A stretch of DNA of 64,000 bases, from assembly GCA_023245935.1 (NCBI GenBank), contig JAHFJM010000001.1:1-64000 (forward strand), written 5' to 3'. This DNA is from Candidatus Peribacteria bacterium (lineage in GTDB: Bacteria; Patescibacteriota; Gracilibacteria; Peribacterales; Peribacteraceae). The position numbers were made by a program, and so were the translations under genes. The notes below the pieces were generated by a model that saw nothing but the letters and a program-made list of their open reading frames with translations, ran no database searches and was not told the origin of the DNA. Positions 41,673 to 51,700 of the stretch are shown here, one piece after another (within the stretch, counting starts at the first letter, position 1; each line of letters begins with the position of its first letter).

Positions 41673-42221
41673 TCAATCATGACGAGTTCTACGCCTATCA
41701 GGTCGTGATAGCAGATGAAAAAATGGCAACCTTGTGAAACTGTGAACCCCAACAGAACGTCCTGCTTCCGTATCAAAATATGAAAGACGCATATAGCCAC
41801 CTTCCCGACGACCTCTGTCTACCTGCCAACCTGGAGCTGCCGCGATATCTCCTTTCACTTCAATTCCCCACTCTCGACTTTTCAAATAATCCTGGATTCC
41901 TTTTACTAACACCTTTGTTGCTCGTTCTCCTTTAAGTTTCAAAAACTCTGCCTGCGCCAATTCCAATTCATTTTTTCCATTTCCTTTGATTGCTTCAAGC
42001 GCTTGGAAAATTTTCTCTTGCTTCGGTGTAAGGCGCGAATCTTCTTGAAGAATTTTTCCCTTTCCAAGCAGAAGTGTACGCAATTCCTCAATCACTTTTT
42101 GCTGGGCATCGATAATTCGCTGCTGTTCATCACTTTTTTCCTGAAGCACAAGAACGTGCCCTTCAAGACTTGCGATCCTCTGCTCAATCGCGCCAGCCGG
42201 AGAATTTGATGAACCAGACAT
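41673..42221 (-). CDS. hypothetical coiled-coil protein, 182 aa
   Basis: The N-terminal 60 residues form a likely coiled coil (IEQRIASLEGHVLVLQEKSD and on). A helical middle follows (LTPKQEKIFQALEAIKGNGK), then a beta-like C-terminal part with GWQVDRGRREGGYMRLSYFD. No family is recognised. A near-consensus promoter (TTGACA-17-TATTAT) ends 17 bases before its ATG. The gene occupies the place after rpoB where rpoC would be expected, but is unrelated to it. Confidence 0.75.
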   Translation of the reverse strand: MSGSSNSPAGAIEQRIASLEGHVLVLQEKSDEQQRIIDAQQKVIEELRTLLLGKGKILQEDSRLTPKQEKIFQALEAIKGNGKNELELAQAEFLKLKGERATKVLVKGIQDYLKSREWGIEVKGDIAAAPGWQVDRGRREGGYMRLSYFDTEAGRSVGVHSFTRLPFFHLLSRPDRRRTRHD

Positions 42222-42238
42222 AAATATACAAGAAATTC

Positions 42239-42267
42239 ATAATAAAACTAAAGTATATTTATGTCAA
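42239..42267 (-). promoter_or_regulatory. promoter of the 41673-42221 gene
   Basis: On the minus strand TTGACA (42262-42267) and TATTAT (42239-42244) are 17 bases apart, directly after the rpoB terminator. Confidence 0.7.
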
Positions 42268-42268
42268 C

Positions 42269-42292
42269 AAAAAAACCCCGCTTTCGCAGGGC
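42269..42292 (-). terminator. intrinsic terminator of rpoB
   Basis: On the minus strand CCCTGC-GAAA-GCGGGG is followed by seven T (complement of 42269-42275). It lies 40-60 bases after the rpoB stop and shows that rpoB is not co-transcribed with a downstream rpoC. Confidence 0.8.
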
Positions 42293-42330
42293 TCTTTTCT
42301 CAGCCCGCGGCCAAGGATGGCCGCACTGAT

Positions 42331-45300
42331 TTATTTCTTCTTGGCCTCAACCTCATCATCGTCGCTTTCGACCGCTTCTTTCATTTCATCTTTCGCAGTC
42401 TCGGCTTCGATATCACCTTCTTCGATCCCCTTCTTGATCTCGTCGGGGTCTTCTTCGTCGAGGTTCAGGTCGGAGATTTTATCCGTGGAAGGAATGAGTT
42501 CTTCCGTCTCCTGCTCTTCATCGAAACGGGTCTTGAGCTTCACCACTTCAGCCTCACCTTCGGCAAGCTGCACAACCGGAGCTTCTGCAGGGACTTCGTC
42601 CGCAAACTTCAGGAGATCGACCTTGAGACCGAGTGCCTGGAGCTCTTTCACGAGAACGTTGAAGGATTCCGGAGTGGACGGCTTCTTGATGGTCTCGCCT
42701 TTCACGATCGACTCGTACGCCTTGCTGCGACCGACGACGTCATCGGACTTGATCGTGAGCATTTCCTGCAGCGTATGTGCAGCACCGTACGCTTCGAGTG
42801 CCCACACTTCCATTTCTCCGAAACGCTGACCTCCATGCTGCGCCTTGCCTCCGAGAGGCTGCTGCGTGACGAGGGAGTACGGTCCGACCGAACGAGCGTG
42901 GATCTTGTCTTCGACCAAGTGCAGAAGTTTCAGCATGTACACCTGACCGATCGTGGTCTCGTGTGCGAACGGTTCGCCCGTGCGACCGTCGAAGAGCTGG
43001 ATCTTGCCGGTATCCGGCAACTTCGCGAGTTTCAGGAATTGGAGAATCTGATCCGTGGAAATACCGTTCAACGCCGGCGTTGCGATTTTGAAACCGAGCA
43101 CCTGCGCCGCCCATCCGAGATGCGTCTCGAGGATCTGACCGATGTTCATGCGGGAGCTCACACCGAGCGGGTTGAGGATGATATCGACGTAGCGACCATC
43201 CGCGAGGAAGGGCATGTCCTCTTTGGCAACGATGCGTGCGACCACGCCTTTGTTTCCGTGACGACCCGCCATCTTGTCACCGACTTGGATCTTTCTGGTC
43301 TGTGCCACGAAGACTTTGATCTGCTTGATGACACCGGTCGGCAATTCGTCCCCTTCGGATCGATCGAAAATATGCACGTCGACGACTTTTCCTCCGGCTC
43401 CACCCGGCAAACGCAGCGAACTGTCCTTCACATCTTTCGCTTTGTCACCGAAGATCGCCTGGAGAATGCGTTCCTCCGGCGTGAGTTCGGTTTCTCCCTT
43501 CGGCGTGATCTTGCCGACGAGGATGTCGCCCTCGTGCACGGTTGCACCGATTCTGACGATACCGTCGACATCGAGATCTTTCAGCTTTCCCTCACCGACG
43601 TTCGGGATGTCGCGTGTAACGGTTTCTGATCCAAGCTTCGTATCACGGACATCCGTGATGTAGGACTCGATGTGAATCGAATCGAAGTGACCCTGCTCCA
43701 CGATGCGATCGGAAATGATGATGGCGTCCTCGAAGTTGTATCCACCCCATGACATGTACGCGACGAGCAAGTTCTGACCGAGAGCAAGCTCTCCTCCTTC
43801 GACGGCGGAACCGTCTGCCAGCACTTCGCCGGCGCGGACTTTCTGTCCCGACTCGATGCGCGGACGCATGTGGAAACACGTGCCCTGGTTGCTCCTGGCA
43901 AAGTTGTCGAGCGGATGGGTGACCTTCCGACCCGAGTGATAGAGAAGAACGATCTCGCGAGCATCGACTGTAAGCACTTCACCGTCCTCCTGCGCGAGGA
44001 GCACATGACCGGAAGCCCTGGCAGCGACGCTTTCCATACCGGTACCGACGAGCGGAGCATGCGGCTTGATGAGCGGAACAGCCTGGCGTTGCATGTTCGT
44101 ACCCATGGACGCGCGGGTGTTATCGTCATGCTCGAGGAATGGGATGAGCGATGTGGAGACCGAGAGAATCTGCTTCGGAGAAATATCGGAATGCGTGACA
44201 TCGCGAACGTGCGCGAGCACCGGCTCGCCTTTCTTGCGTGCGTGAACGCGAGTGGCAAGGAGCTCATTCAAGCCGTTGATCTTGCTGTTCGCTTCGGCAA
44301 TCGTCAGGTGACGCTCACGATCCGCATCGATGTAAATTTCTTTCGGAACGATGAATGCGCGCACCGGAATATCCTTCAGATCCTGAGACTTGAGGAGGGA
44401 AATCACTTTGGATGCGAGTTGCTTCGTATCAATGGTATCGCCTTCTTTCGCGAGAACTTTGTGACCGTCGCGAACGGTGACATCGATCATGCGACCGACG
44501 AGGGCATCCGCATCCGGTTTCACGGAGTGCTTCACTTCGTAGTACGGCGTCTCGAGGAATCCGTACTCGTTCACTTTCGCATAGGATGCCAAGTGGACAA
44601 CGAGACCGATGTTCGGGCCTTCCGGAGTGGCAATCGGACAGATGCGACCGTAGTGACTGGGGTGCACGTCGCGGACGTCGAAGCTGGCGCGCTCACGGGA
44701 GAGTCCGCCCGGACCCATCGCGGAAAGACGGCGCTTGTGCGCGAGTTCCGAGAGCGGGTTCGTCTGATCCATGAACTGCGACAGCTGCGAACTCGCGAAG
44801 AACTCGCGGAGTGCCGCCGTGATCGGACGACAGTTGATGAGCTGGGTCGGCGTGATTGTCTCGAGATCCATCACCGTCATACGGTCTTTCATGATGCGCT
44901 CCGTGCGCATGAGACCGACACGGTACTTGTTCTGCACGAGTTCACCGACGGAGCGAACGCGTCTGTTTGAGAGGTGATCGATATCATCCGGGGTTCCCTC
45001 GCCATTGTTCAGACGCACGAGTTCCTTGAGAATTTCGACGAAATCGCTGACCTGGAAGACGCGGTGTGCTTCGTCGTTGGGCGTCGTGAATCCGAAACGG
45101 CGATTCAGTTTATAGCGTGCGATATTCCCCATGTCGTACTTCTTGAAATCGAAGAACAGCGCATCGATGAGGGACTTCGCATTCTCCGCCGTCGCGAGAT
45201 CTCCGGGGCGAATCTTGCGGTAGATGCTCTGGTACGCCTCGTCGACGGTGCGGATGCTGTCTTTCTCAAGGGTTGCGAGAATGTAATCCTTCTCCGACTT

Positions 45301-46344
45301 CACGACATCCTTGAAGAGATCGATGATATCGCTGTCATTCTTGTATCCGAAGACTCTGAGGAGCTGGGTGACGGGAATCTTGCGCTTGCGATCGATCTTG
45401 CACGTGACAATGCCTCTGCGATCGGTCTCGATCTCCATCCAGACGCCGCGTTTCGGAATGATCTTCGCCGCATGGTGCTTGGGAAACTCCGTCATTGAAG
45501 AGAAGAACACGCCGGGAGACCTGACGAGCTGACTGACGACCACGCGCTCGATGCCGCCAACGACGAACGTGCCGTTGTCAGTCATCAGCGGAATGCTGCC
45601 GAGGAATACATCCTGTTCCTTGATTTCTCCGGTCTCTTTGTTGATGAGCTGGACATGCGCTTTCATCGCGGCCTCGTAGCTGAGGTTTCTGCGCTTGCAG
45701 GTGGCGGGATCGTACTTCGGTCGGTCGAATGTGTGACCGAGGAAGTTCAGTTCCATTTTCTTGCTGGAGAAGTCGGTGATCGGGCTCACTTCCTTCAGGA
45801 GCTCCGCAAGACCCTCCGTCAGGAACCAACGGTAACTGTGAATCTGTACTTCGATGAGGGATCGCATCATCTCGATCGAGTCGTCCTTCGTGAGGAATAC
45901 GCGCCCTCCAATCGTCATTCTCGGCTTCAAATCGGAACCGACATCTTTGAGGGACGGTGGCATGCGCTCGGAACTCGTGAGTTTGAACGATGTGTGCTGT
46001 GCGAGAATCGCCTCCTCAACATCGTAGGCATAGTCGCGCTTGCGAGCAGTCTTTTTAGACAGGAGCGGCTTCTTTGCTTCGGACACGAGCATCTTCGATG
46101 CAATCTTCGTCTGTCCCGGTTTGATCACCGCCTTCTGCATCTGCTTCTGGGGCTTACTTGTGATGTGTTTCGGCTGAGGAGCAGCGTGCTTCGCTTTCGC
46201 CACAACTTTCTTCTGCGCATGAACCGGCTTCTTCGCAGAAGCTTTCTTTGGAGCAATTTTCTTCGCGACCGGTTTTTTCTTCGGAGCCGGCTTTGGAGTT
46301 TTCTTCTTCGGAGCGGACTTCTTGGGTTTGGTTTTCTTCGCCAT
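42331..46344 (-). CDS. rpoB: RNA polymerase beta subunit with basic N-terminal and acidic C-terminal tails
   Basis: The 1337-residue beta subunit forms half of the polymerase active-site cleft. Landmarks include the rifampicin region SSQLSQFMDQTNPLSELAHK with wild-type Asp, His and Ser at the usual resistance positions, YMSWGGYNFEDAI, and GDKMAGRHGNKGVV. Residues 1 to about 95 are an added histone-H1-like Lys/Ala/Pro tail. The last 85 or so residues are rich in Asp and Glu. rpoC is not adjacent: a terminator and another gene follow. rplL is not upstream either. The ATG at 46344 starts the Lys-rich tail. TTCAAT-16-TAAGAT around 46470-46500 (minus) is a possible promoter. Confidence 0.98.
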   Translation of the reverse strand: MAKKTKPKKSAPKKKTPKPAPKKKPVAKKIAPKKASAKKPVHAQKKVVAKAKHAAPQPKHITSKPQKQMQKAVIKPGQTKIASKMLVSEAKKPLLSKKTARKRDYAYDVEEAILAQHTSFKLTSSERMPPSLKDVGSDLKPRMTIGGRVFLTKDDSIEMMRSLIEVQIHSYRWFLTEGLAELLKEVSPITDFSSKKMELNFLGHTFDRPKYDPATCKRRNLSYEAAMKAHVQLINKETGEIKEQDVFLGSIPLMTDNGTFVVGGIERVVVSQLVRSPGVFFSSMTEFPKHHAAKIIPKRGVWMEIETDRRGIVTCKIDRKRKIPVTQLLRVFGYKNDSDIIDLFKDVVKSEKDYILATLEKDSIRTVDEAYQSIYRKIRPGDLATAENAKSLIDALFFDFKKYDMGNIARYKLNRRFGFTTPNDEAHRVFQVSDFVEILKELVRLNNGEGTPDDIDHLSNRRVRSVGELVQNKYRVGLMRTERIMKDRMTVMDLETITPTQLINCRPITAALREFFASSQLSQFMDQTNPLSELAHKRRLSAMGPGGLSRERASFDVRDVHPSHYGRICPIATPEGPNIGLVVHLASYAKVNEYGFLETPYYEVKHSVKPDADALVGRMIDVTVRDGHKVLAKEGDTIDTKQLASKVISLLKSQDLKDIPVRAFIVPKEIYIDADRERHLTIAEANSKINGLNELLATRVHARKKGEPVLAHVRDVTHSDISPKQILSVSTSLIPFLEHDDNTRASMGTNMQRQAVPLIKPHAPLVGTGMESVAARASGHVLLAQEDGEVLTVDAREIVLLYHSGRKVTHPLDNFARSNQGTCFHMRPRIESGQKVRAGEVLADGSAVEGGELALGQNLLVAYMSWGGYNFEDAIIISDRIVEQGHFDSIHIESYITDVRDTKLGSETVTRDIPNVGEGKLKDLDVDGIVRIGATVHEGDILVGKITPKGETELTPEERILQAIFGDKAKDVKDSSLRLPGGAGGKVVDVHIFDRSEGDELPTGVIKQIKVFVAQTRKIQVGDKMAGRHGNKGVVARIVAKEDMPFLADGRYVDIILNPLGVSSRMNIGQILETHLGWAAQVLGFKIATPALNGISTDQILQFLKLAKLPDTGKIQLFDGRTGEPFAHETTIGQVYMLKLLHLVEDKIHARSVGPYSLVTQQPLGGKAQHGGQRFGEMEVWALEAYGAAHTLQEMLTIKSDDVVGRSKAYESIVKGETIKKPSTPESFNVLVKELQALGLKVDLLKFADEVPAEAPVVQLAEGEAEVVKLKTRFDEEQETEELIPSTDKISDLNLDEEDPDEIKKGIEEGDIEAETAKDEMKEAVESDDDEVEAKKK

Positions 46345-46530
46345 AGGGGGAGGGTTAAGGATGAGGGCTAGGGTTGGGACACAACAAAACACCGCGCAAT
46401 CATCCCAAACAGACAAAAGGGAAGACTGCACAGCTCTCAAAACACAATCGGAAGCCGCTGTGACGAAAGGATCTTATTGAGCTTTTCGCTCAATTGAAAG
46501 CGAAGATTCCATCGTGTGCTTTGTGTTCTA

Positions 46531-46559
46531 TTGATAAATTACAATAAATATTGTATAAT
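46531..46559 (+). promoter_or_regulatory. promoter of the 46588 gene
   Basis: TTGATA (46531-46536) and a perfect TATAAT (46554-46559) are 17 bases apart in an AT-rich tract. ATATTGT (from 46549) and ACAATAT (46581-46587) form an inverted repeat around the start region. Confidence 0.65.
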
Positions 46560-46587
46560 ATACATATTATTATTTACAATACAATAT

Positions 46588-46854
46588 ATGAGTCATCTAC
46601 AAGGACCACATTTTTCTACCGCTGAGTTTGAAGCAATCCCCGAGCTAGAGGCTCAACTTCTTCAGCAGAGTCCAAATCTCAGAGAAGCTGTCGAGTTCAA
46701 GGCAGGCTTCCTCGATCAGAACGAATATCTTGAATGGCTCATGGGAGAAGTGACTCACAGAGTCTACAAAGTTACGAACCACAGCTCTCCGCGCAGAGAA
46801 AGAGGCAGTGGAGGTCGGAAGGCAGGTGCGCATAGCGAGGGAAAGCATCGCTAG
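46588..46854 (+). CDS. small hypothetical protein, 88 aa
   Basis: This 88-residue protein has an acidic helical first half (FSTAEFEAIPELEAQLLQQS) and a basic, Gly/Arg-rich end. The ATG at 46588 lies 28 bases after a perfect TATAAT. An upstream in-frame start would overlap the promoter. It converges on the superoxide dismutase gene with an 11-base gap. No family is recognised. Confidence 0.6.
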   Translation: MSHLQGPHFSTAEFEAIPELEAQLLQQSPNLREAVEFKAGFLDQNEYLEWLMGEVTHRVYKVTNHSSPRRERGSGGRKAGAHSEGKHR

Positions 46855-46865
46855 AAGCACGCTCT

Positions 46866-47477
46866 CTACGCACACGCATCGATGTACCGCTGTTCGACTT
46901 CTTTCCAGTTCACAACGTTCCAGAATGCTTTCACGTAGTCCGGGCGCCGGTTTTGATAATTCAAATAGTACGCATGCTCCCAGACATCGAGCCCGAGAAT
47001 TGGTGTCTTGCCCTCGGTGACGGGGTTATCCTGATTGGGTGTGCTTTGAATGGAGAGATGTTTTCCGTCAACGACAAGCCATGCCCAGCCGGAACCAAAA
47101 CGTGATGCTGCTGCGGCGGCAAACTGTTCCTTGAATGCATCGACACTGCCGAAGGTTTTCTTGATGGCTTCCAACAATGCGCCTTGAGGCTCAGTACCAT
47201 TTGCCGGAGCGAGTATCTGCCAGAAGAACGAGTGATTCAGATGTCCGCCTCCGTGATTGCGAACAGCGCCGCGTATGTCCTCGGGGATCATCTCCAGATC
47301 GGCAACGAGTTCTTCCACTGACTTCTCGTGAAGTTCCGGATGCTTATCCAAAGCTTTGTTCAGGTTATCGATGTATGCCTGATGATGCTTCGTGAAGTGA
47401 ATCTCCATCGTCTTGGCATCGATATGCGGCTCAAGAGCGGTGAAGGCGTAGGGGAGTGTCGGAAGAGCGTGAGCCAT
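46866..47477 (-). CDS. sodA: superoxide dismutase (Fe/Mn)
   Basis: The enzyme dismutates superoxide to oxygen and hydrogen peroxide. The 203-residue product has the four metal ligands His27, His82, Asp164 and His168 (LDVWEHAYY), and [11 protein letters not shown] around the second ligand, which resembles manganese forms more than iron forms. Metal choice cannot be settled from sequence. No signal peptide is present, so it is cytoplasmic. An extended -10 (TGCTATACT) precedes it, overlapping a heptad repeat. Confidence 0.96.
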   Translation of the reverse strand: MAHALPTLPYAFTALEPHIDAKTMEIHFTKHHQAYIDNLNKALDKHPELHEKSVEELVADLEMIPEDIRGAVRNHGGGHLNHSFFWQILAPANGTEPQGALLEAIKKTFGSVDAFKEQFAAAAASRFGSGWAWLVVDGKHLSIQSTPNQDNPVTEGKTPILGLDVWEHAYYLNYQNRRPDYVKAFWNVVNWKEVEQRYIDACA

Positions 47478-47502
47478 GATTTTTTTGGTGGAAATTATTT
47501 GG

Positions 47503-47511
47503 AGTATAGCA
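47503..47511 (-). promoter_or_regulatory. extended -10 promoter of sodA
   Basis: TGCTATACT on the minus strand lies 25 bases before the sodA ATG. The position of a -35 box is taken up by the heptad repeat at 47511-47546. Confidence 0.5.
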
Positions 47512-47546
47512 GCTTTGAGCTATGAGTTATGAGCTATGAGCTTTAA
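47511..47546 (+). repeat. heptad repeat between sodA and femX
   Basis: Units GAGCTAT, GAGTTAT, GAGCTAT and GAGCTTT follow one another in a 7-bp period. The run overlaps the first possible start codon of the FemAB gene. Confidence 0.65.
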
Positions 47547-48564
47547 GATTTTCATGATGCGGGTACGAACACTCACCAGCGGCGAAGATCTAAGACGATA
47601 CAGCGAGTGGGTTCTTACGCATCCGCAGGGAAACCTGTGGCAATCGCTCGAGTGGAAACGGTATCAGGAAAGCCTCGGTCGATTAGTGAAGATCTATGTT
47701 ACAGAAGAAGCAGAACACATCACCGCATCGGCAATGGTTATGATTGACCGTACTGTTTTCGGACTCAGTACATGGGATATTCCGAGAGGACCACTTTCCA
47801 GCTATGAGCTATTAGCTATGAGTGATGAGAAAAAGATACTATTCCTCGAATATATCTTCCAAGAAGCAAAGAAAGACCGATGCTTTGCTCTCTATCTCTC
47901 TCCGCCTCCCTCACTCAAAGCTCAAAGCTCAAAGCTCAAAGCTTCGCCACGCTGCGAACAACTGGAATCAACGATCGTCATCGACGTGAGCCAATCGGAA
48001 GACTCTATTCTGACTCAAATGCATCAAAAGGCTCGATATAACATCAAAACTGCGCGAAGACACGGCGTGGCTGTCTCAGAGCACACTGGAGATGATCAAA
48101 AAGCACTGGATTCGCTTTATACGCTGCTAACGCAGACCGCAGCTCGCGATGGCTTCACCCATCTACCGAAGTCGCATTACGAGGCATTTCTGAAGCATCT
48201 CGAAGGAAGTTTTTTCCTGATGGCTTGGCACAACCAAAAACCTGTCGCCGGACTACTGGGAGTTATGTGGAAGGATCTTGGTTTCTACTACTACGGCGCA
48301 TCGTCCTATGAGCATCGGCAGCTCATGGCTCCGTACCTGCTCCAGTGGGAAGCGATGTTGCACTGCAAAAAAGCGGGATGTACCCGCTATGACTTGCTCG
48401 GAATTGCTCCGGAGGGAACCGGTAGCGATAACCCGTGGGCGGGAATCACTGAATTCAAGCGCAAATTTGGCGGGACGATTGTGAACTATCCGCAAGAACA
48501 GATGATCGTACTGAAGCCGATGACGAAGAAGCTGCTGGAGTGGAAGAGGAAGGTGGTTGACTGA
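47536..48564 (+). CDS. FemAB/FemX-family aminoacyl-tRNA-dependent peptidoglycan bridge enzyme
   Basis: Family members use aminoacyl-tRNA to add the first residues of the peptidoglycan cross-bridge at the inner membrane face. This 342-residue product has the FemAB double GNAT fold: QSLEWKRYQESLG near the start, QMHQKARYNIKTARRHGVAV at the centre, YYYGASSYEHRQLMAPYLLQ, and FKRKFGG near the end. ATGs at 47536, 47554 and 47557 are possible; the first lies inside a heptad repeat, and MRVRTLTSGEDL at 47557 is the more natural start. Two more heptad arrays are translated inside it as extra residues. Confidence 0.88.
   Translation: MSFKIFMMRVRTLTSGEDLRRYSEWVLTHPQGNLWQSLEWKRYQESLGRLVKIYVTEEAEHITASAMVMIDRTVFGLSTWDIPRGPLSSYELLAMSDEKKILFLEYIFQEAKKDRCFALYLSPPPSLKAQSSKLKASPRCEQLESTIVIDVSQSEDSILTQMHQKARYNIKTARRHGVAVSEHTGDDQKALDSLYTLLTQTAARDGFTHLPKSHYEAFLKHLEGSFFLMAWHNQKPVAGLLGVMWKDLGFYYYGASSYEHRQLMAPYLLQWEAMLHCKKAGCTRYDLLGIAPEGTGSDNPWAGITEFKRKFGGTIVNYPQEQMIVLKPMTKKLLEWKRKVVD
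47800..47945 (+). repeat. heptad inverted-repeat arms inside femX
   Basis: The left arm (47800-47829) contains AGCTATGAGCTATTAGCTAT-like units. The right arm (47913-47941) contains four CTCAAAG units in a strict 7-bp period. The arms are roughly complementary and about 85 bases apart. They encode the segments SSYELLAMSDEKK and SLKAQSSKLKASP. Confidence 0.6.
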
Positions 48565-48588
48565 GCCACTAACGGTCCTCACCCCCGT

Positions 48589-48668
48589 CCCCTCTCCAAC
48601 GGCCAGAGAGGGGTGACTCGTGCTTTTCTTAAAACAAATCTTCCTCTCTTCGCCACAGCGGAGAGAGG
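48589..48668 (+). repeat. REP-like inverted repeats, copies 2 and 3
   Basis: CCCCTCTC (48589-48596) with GAGAGGGG (48606-48613) and CCTCTCT (48643-48649) with AGAGAGG (48662-48668) form two hairpins in the 207-base gap between femX and the S-layer gene. The first shares its core and C-rich flank with the inverted repeat at 26130-26161. Confidence 0.55.
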
Positions 48669-48705
48669 TGGCTCCGCAGAGCCGGAGTGAGGATTGCTGT
48701 ATACC

Positions 48706-48734
48706 AAAAAGACCTCCCATTTCTGGGAGGTCTT
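48706..48734 (-). terminator. intrinsic terminator of the S-layer gene
   Basis: On the minus strand AAGACCTCCCA-GAAA-TGGGAGGTCTT is an 11-bp perfect stem with a GAAA loop followed by T residues. It lies about 40 bases after the S-layer stop codon. Confidence 0.85.
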
Positions 48735-48771
48735 GTGGTTTCGGATGCGACCGAAAGGAGATCAAGCGAAA

Positions 48772-51700
48772 CTAGCCGTTGTAGCTGGTTCCGTTGATGC
48801 TCGTGTCCGGATACTCAACCCACTTGAGGATCGTCGTCGTGCTGTTGTCCTTGTCGAGCCACGAGATGTGGGAATCGGCAGAAGTAAAGGCACTCGAGAG
48901 AGGATCCGTGAAGCCCTGGAGCGAGACCTGGAGGGTCGACGTCGAGGAGTTGCTGATCTTGCCGTTTGTCACGTTCGCCTCAAGGACGAAGGTGGCATCG
49001 GAACCCGGATCAATTTCCGTGTTCACCACGGACTGAGTCGGGATCGCGGCACAAGTGATGATCAAGCTGGAACCGGAAGCGGTTGCAACGTTGGCGGTGC
49101 AGGGGCTCTTTGCCGACTGGTCAGCCTTGTTGTAGATCTTGAACTCAGTCGATGTGCGGGCAGCCTGGCTCGTGCCGGCTGTACCGAGCATCACGTTCGT
49201 GGCATTGACGTTGAAGATCACACCGGAGAGCGTGAACTTGTTCGTGCCGTTCTTCAGGTTGTTTGCGGCAGCCGTGGAGAACTTGAACTGAGCGATCTGG
49301 CGCTGTGTTCCGGTCGGAACAGCAGTGCCGTTGGCATTCGGATCAGCATTCGTGATCGACGTGATCTTCGCGAGCACAACGTTGTTGACGTTGGACTTGA
49401 TGATCGTGTTCGAAGCAGCGGAGCTGACACCGATGAATACCTCACCCGCAGCGGTGCTATTGCCATCGTTTCCACTCAAGTTATTGCTCGAGAGTGCACC
49501 GCGTGCGCGGACGGAGCCCGTCGCAGTGGTACCCGGTCGATCAAGCTTGAGAGCGATACCGGTGCCGGAGATGGCACCATCGACGTCCGTGCGCATTCTC
49601 GGACGGATCAAGATGTTCGTGTTGCTTCCTTTCGGAACAATGAACTCCTGATTCTTCATCTTGGCACACATGGACTCGGCGAGGACGGCGTCTGTTCCGC
49701 AACCCGCTGGGGTGGCGATTGCAAACGGAGTCGTGGCACCGACCTTGTAGAGCTCAAGACGGTCGACGTTCTTCGCGAGCGTACCGGTCGTGACTCCGCC
49801 GGAACCCGTGAAGACGAGGTCTGTCACGTCGATGTCCTCATACTCAGAGTGGAACTGCAAGCGGAGGATTTCATCGGCGAGCGTACCGCCAAGGAGCTGG
49901 CGAGAACGGACCGGCGTCGAAGACTTGGTGACGTACAGATCACCCTGAGAGCGCAGCGTGTAAAGAGTTGCGTACTGCGTCTGAACCTGGATCTCAGCCG
50001 TGGAACCACCGTTGGTGAAGCTGCTGTTTGTGGAAACAGCCGTACCAGCCGGGTTCTTTGCCTGGATACCGGAGAGTGAACTGCCATCGTTGACTTGCTC
50101 TGCCTGGATAAACGTCGCACCCGTGTCGAAGCGAATCGACAGGATCGGAGTTGTTCCGGAGAGAGAAGCCGAGATGTCAGAGTGAATTTCGAAGATGATC
50201 GACTTCTGCTTCGGAATGACGTATCCGCCACCCGTCAGCTTGTCGAACGTGAGCTGGCTGCTCTGAGAAGAAACACCTTTCTGGAGGATCGTGTCGACGA
50301 CACCGTCGTCGTTCGTGTCGACCCAGAGAGTGTAGTTCTGACCATTCACCAGGCTGGAGCTCGATGCTGCAGCGAAGATGAGGTTGGTGACCAGAATGTC
50401 TGCTGCTTCGGAAGCGCGACCCTCAAAGCGGAAGAGGTTCACGTTCTTGGCGTTCGAGACAGTCGTGTCCGTGAGAGCCGTGACCTTACCAGTGACGGTG
50501 AGGCCTGCGGTCTTGATCTCCTGGAAGTTACCCGTGATGGTTCCACCTGGGCGGAAGTCACCGACGCGGTCATTCGTGGAGAGACCCTTGATCTTCATCT
50601 GGTAGGACGTAACGGTGGAAGCAAAGAAGCCACCCATCGTACAACCGGTCGTGTTTGCGACGAGATCATTCGACGTGTTGAGCTTGTGCGTTGCCTCTCC
50701 ACAGATGTGGATGCGGAACTTGTCACCGTTGCCCGGAGCAGCGAGAGAGCTGATACCGGAGTTGTCGATGAAGTTGACGCGGAATTCGTACTTCTGCTTG
50801 CCCGTGACCGTGAAGTCATCGAAGCGGTAGACCTGGAAAGCACCGGAACCGGAGACACCCGTAGCGTCCGTACCGAAATCGGAGGACGTCGTCAGGCGGA
50901 CACCGGAGATGGTGCGACCGGAGGTCGTGTTTCTGAGTTCGACTTTCTCGAGTGCCTCATTGATGGCATCGCCTGCAGCCGGAGCTGCACGACCAACGAC
51001 GAAAGCAGCACCTGTGGAAGTCGTTCCCTGCACGAGGATGAAGAGGTTTTCGACATCGATATCCTCACCACCCGTCTCGAACCAGACGTTCGCGATCACA
51101 GCGTTCTTGTCCTTCCTCGTGAACTGCTGCGTGACCGGACCGTCGATACTGATCGTGAATTGACCTGCATCGATCGTGACCGTACCCGGGAGGGTAGAGG
51201 TCTCCGTCGGAAGGGTGATCGATGAGCCGTAGAGCTGACCGTTCACACCGTATCCGTAGAGAGAACCGACAGCGAAGATGTCGCCCGTCTCATCAAAGTG
51301 AATCTTGATGTTCTTGGCGGCACCTCCTGCAATATCGGAGACAACGTTCATCGTGATCCTGTCACCCTCGAGCACCGTGAACGGTGGGTCGAAGACGAGC
51401 GTGGCGTAGTCACCAACCGTCGAAGTGACAGTCTTCGTGAGTACGGTTCCGTCGGAACGGCGGATTGCGATGTTCGTGTAATCACCGTCTCCAGCCGTTC
51501 CATCATTCTGGATCGTCATGGAGTAGATGGTCTGATCTTCGGCAGCGTCGAGCGAAAGCTCCCACTTGCCGATGGTTGCACCCTTGTCACCGACTTTAAT
51601 ATTCGTCGGAGTGACGGAGCGGTAAGCAATCGTCACAACACCGGAGGACACGGCAGCCACGCGGAAGGCCTTACCCTTGAGAGGGAAGTTGCCTGTCACT

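Noticed and set aside
41673-42221. rpoC directly downstream of rpoB
   Set aside because: The frame has no RpoC motifs such as NADFDGDQM, and a terminator separates it from rpoB.
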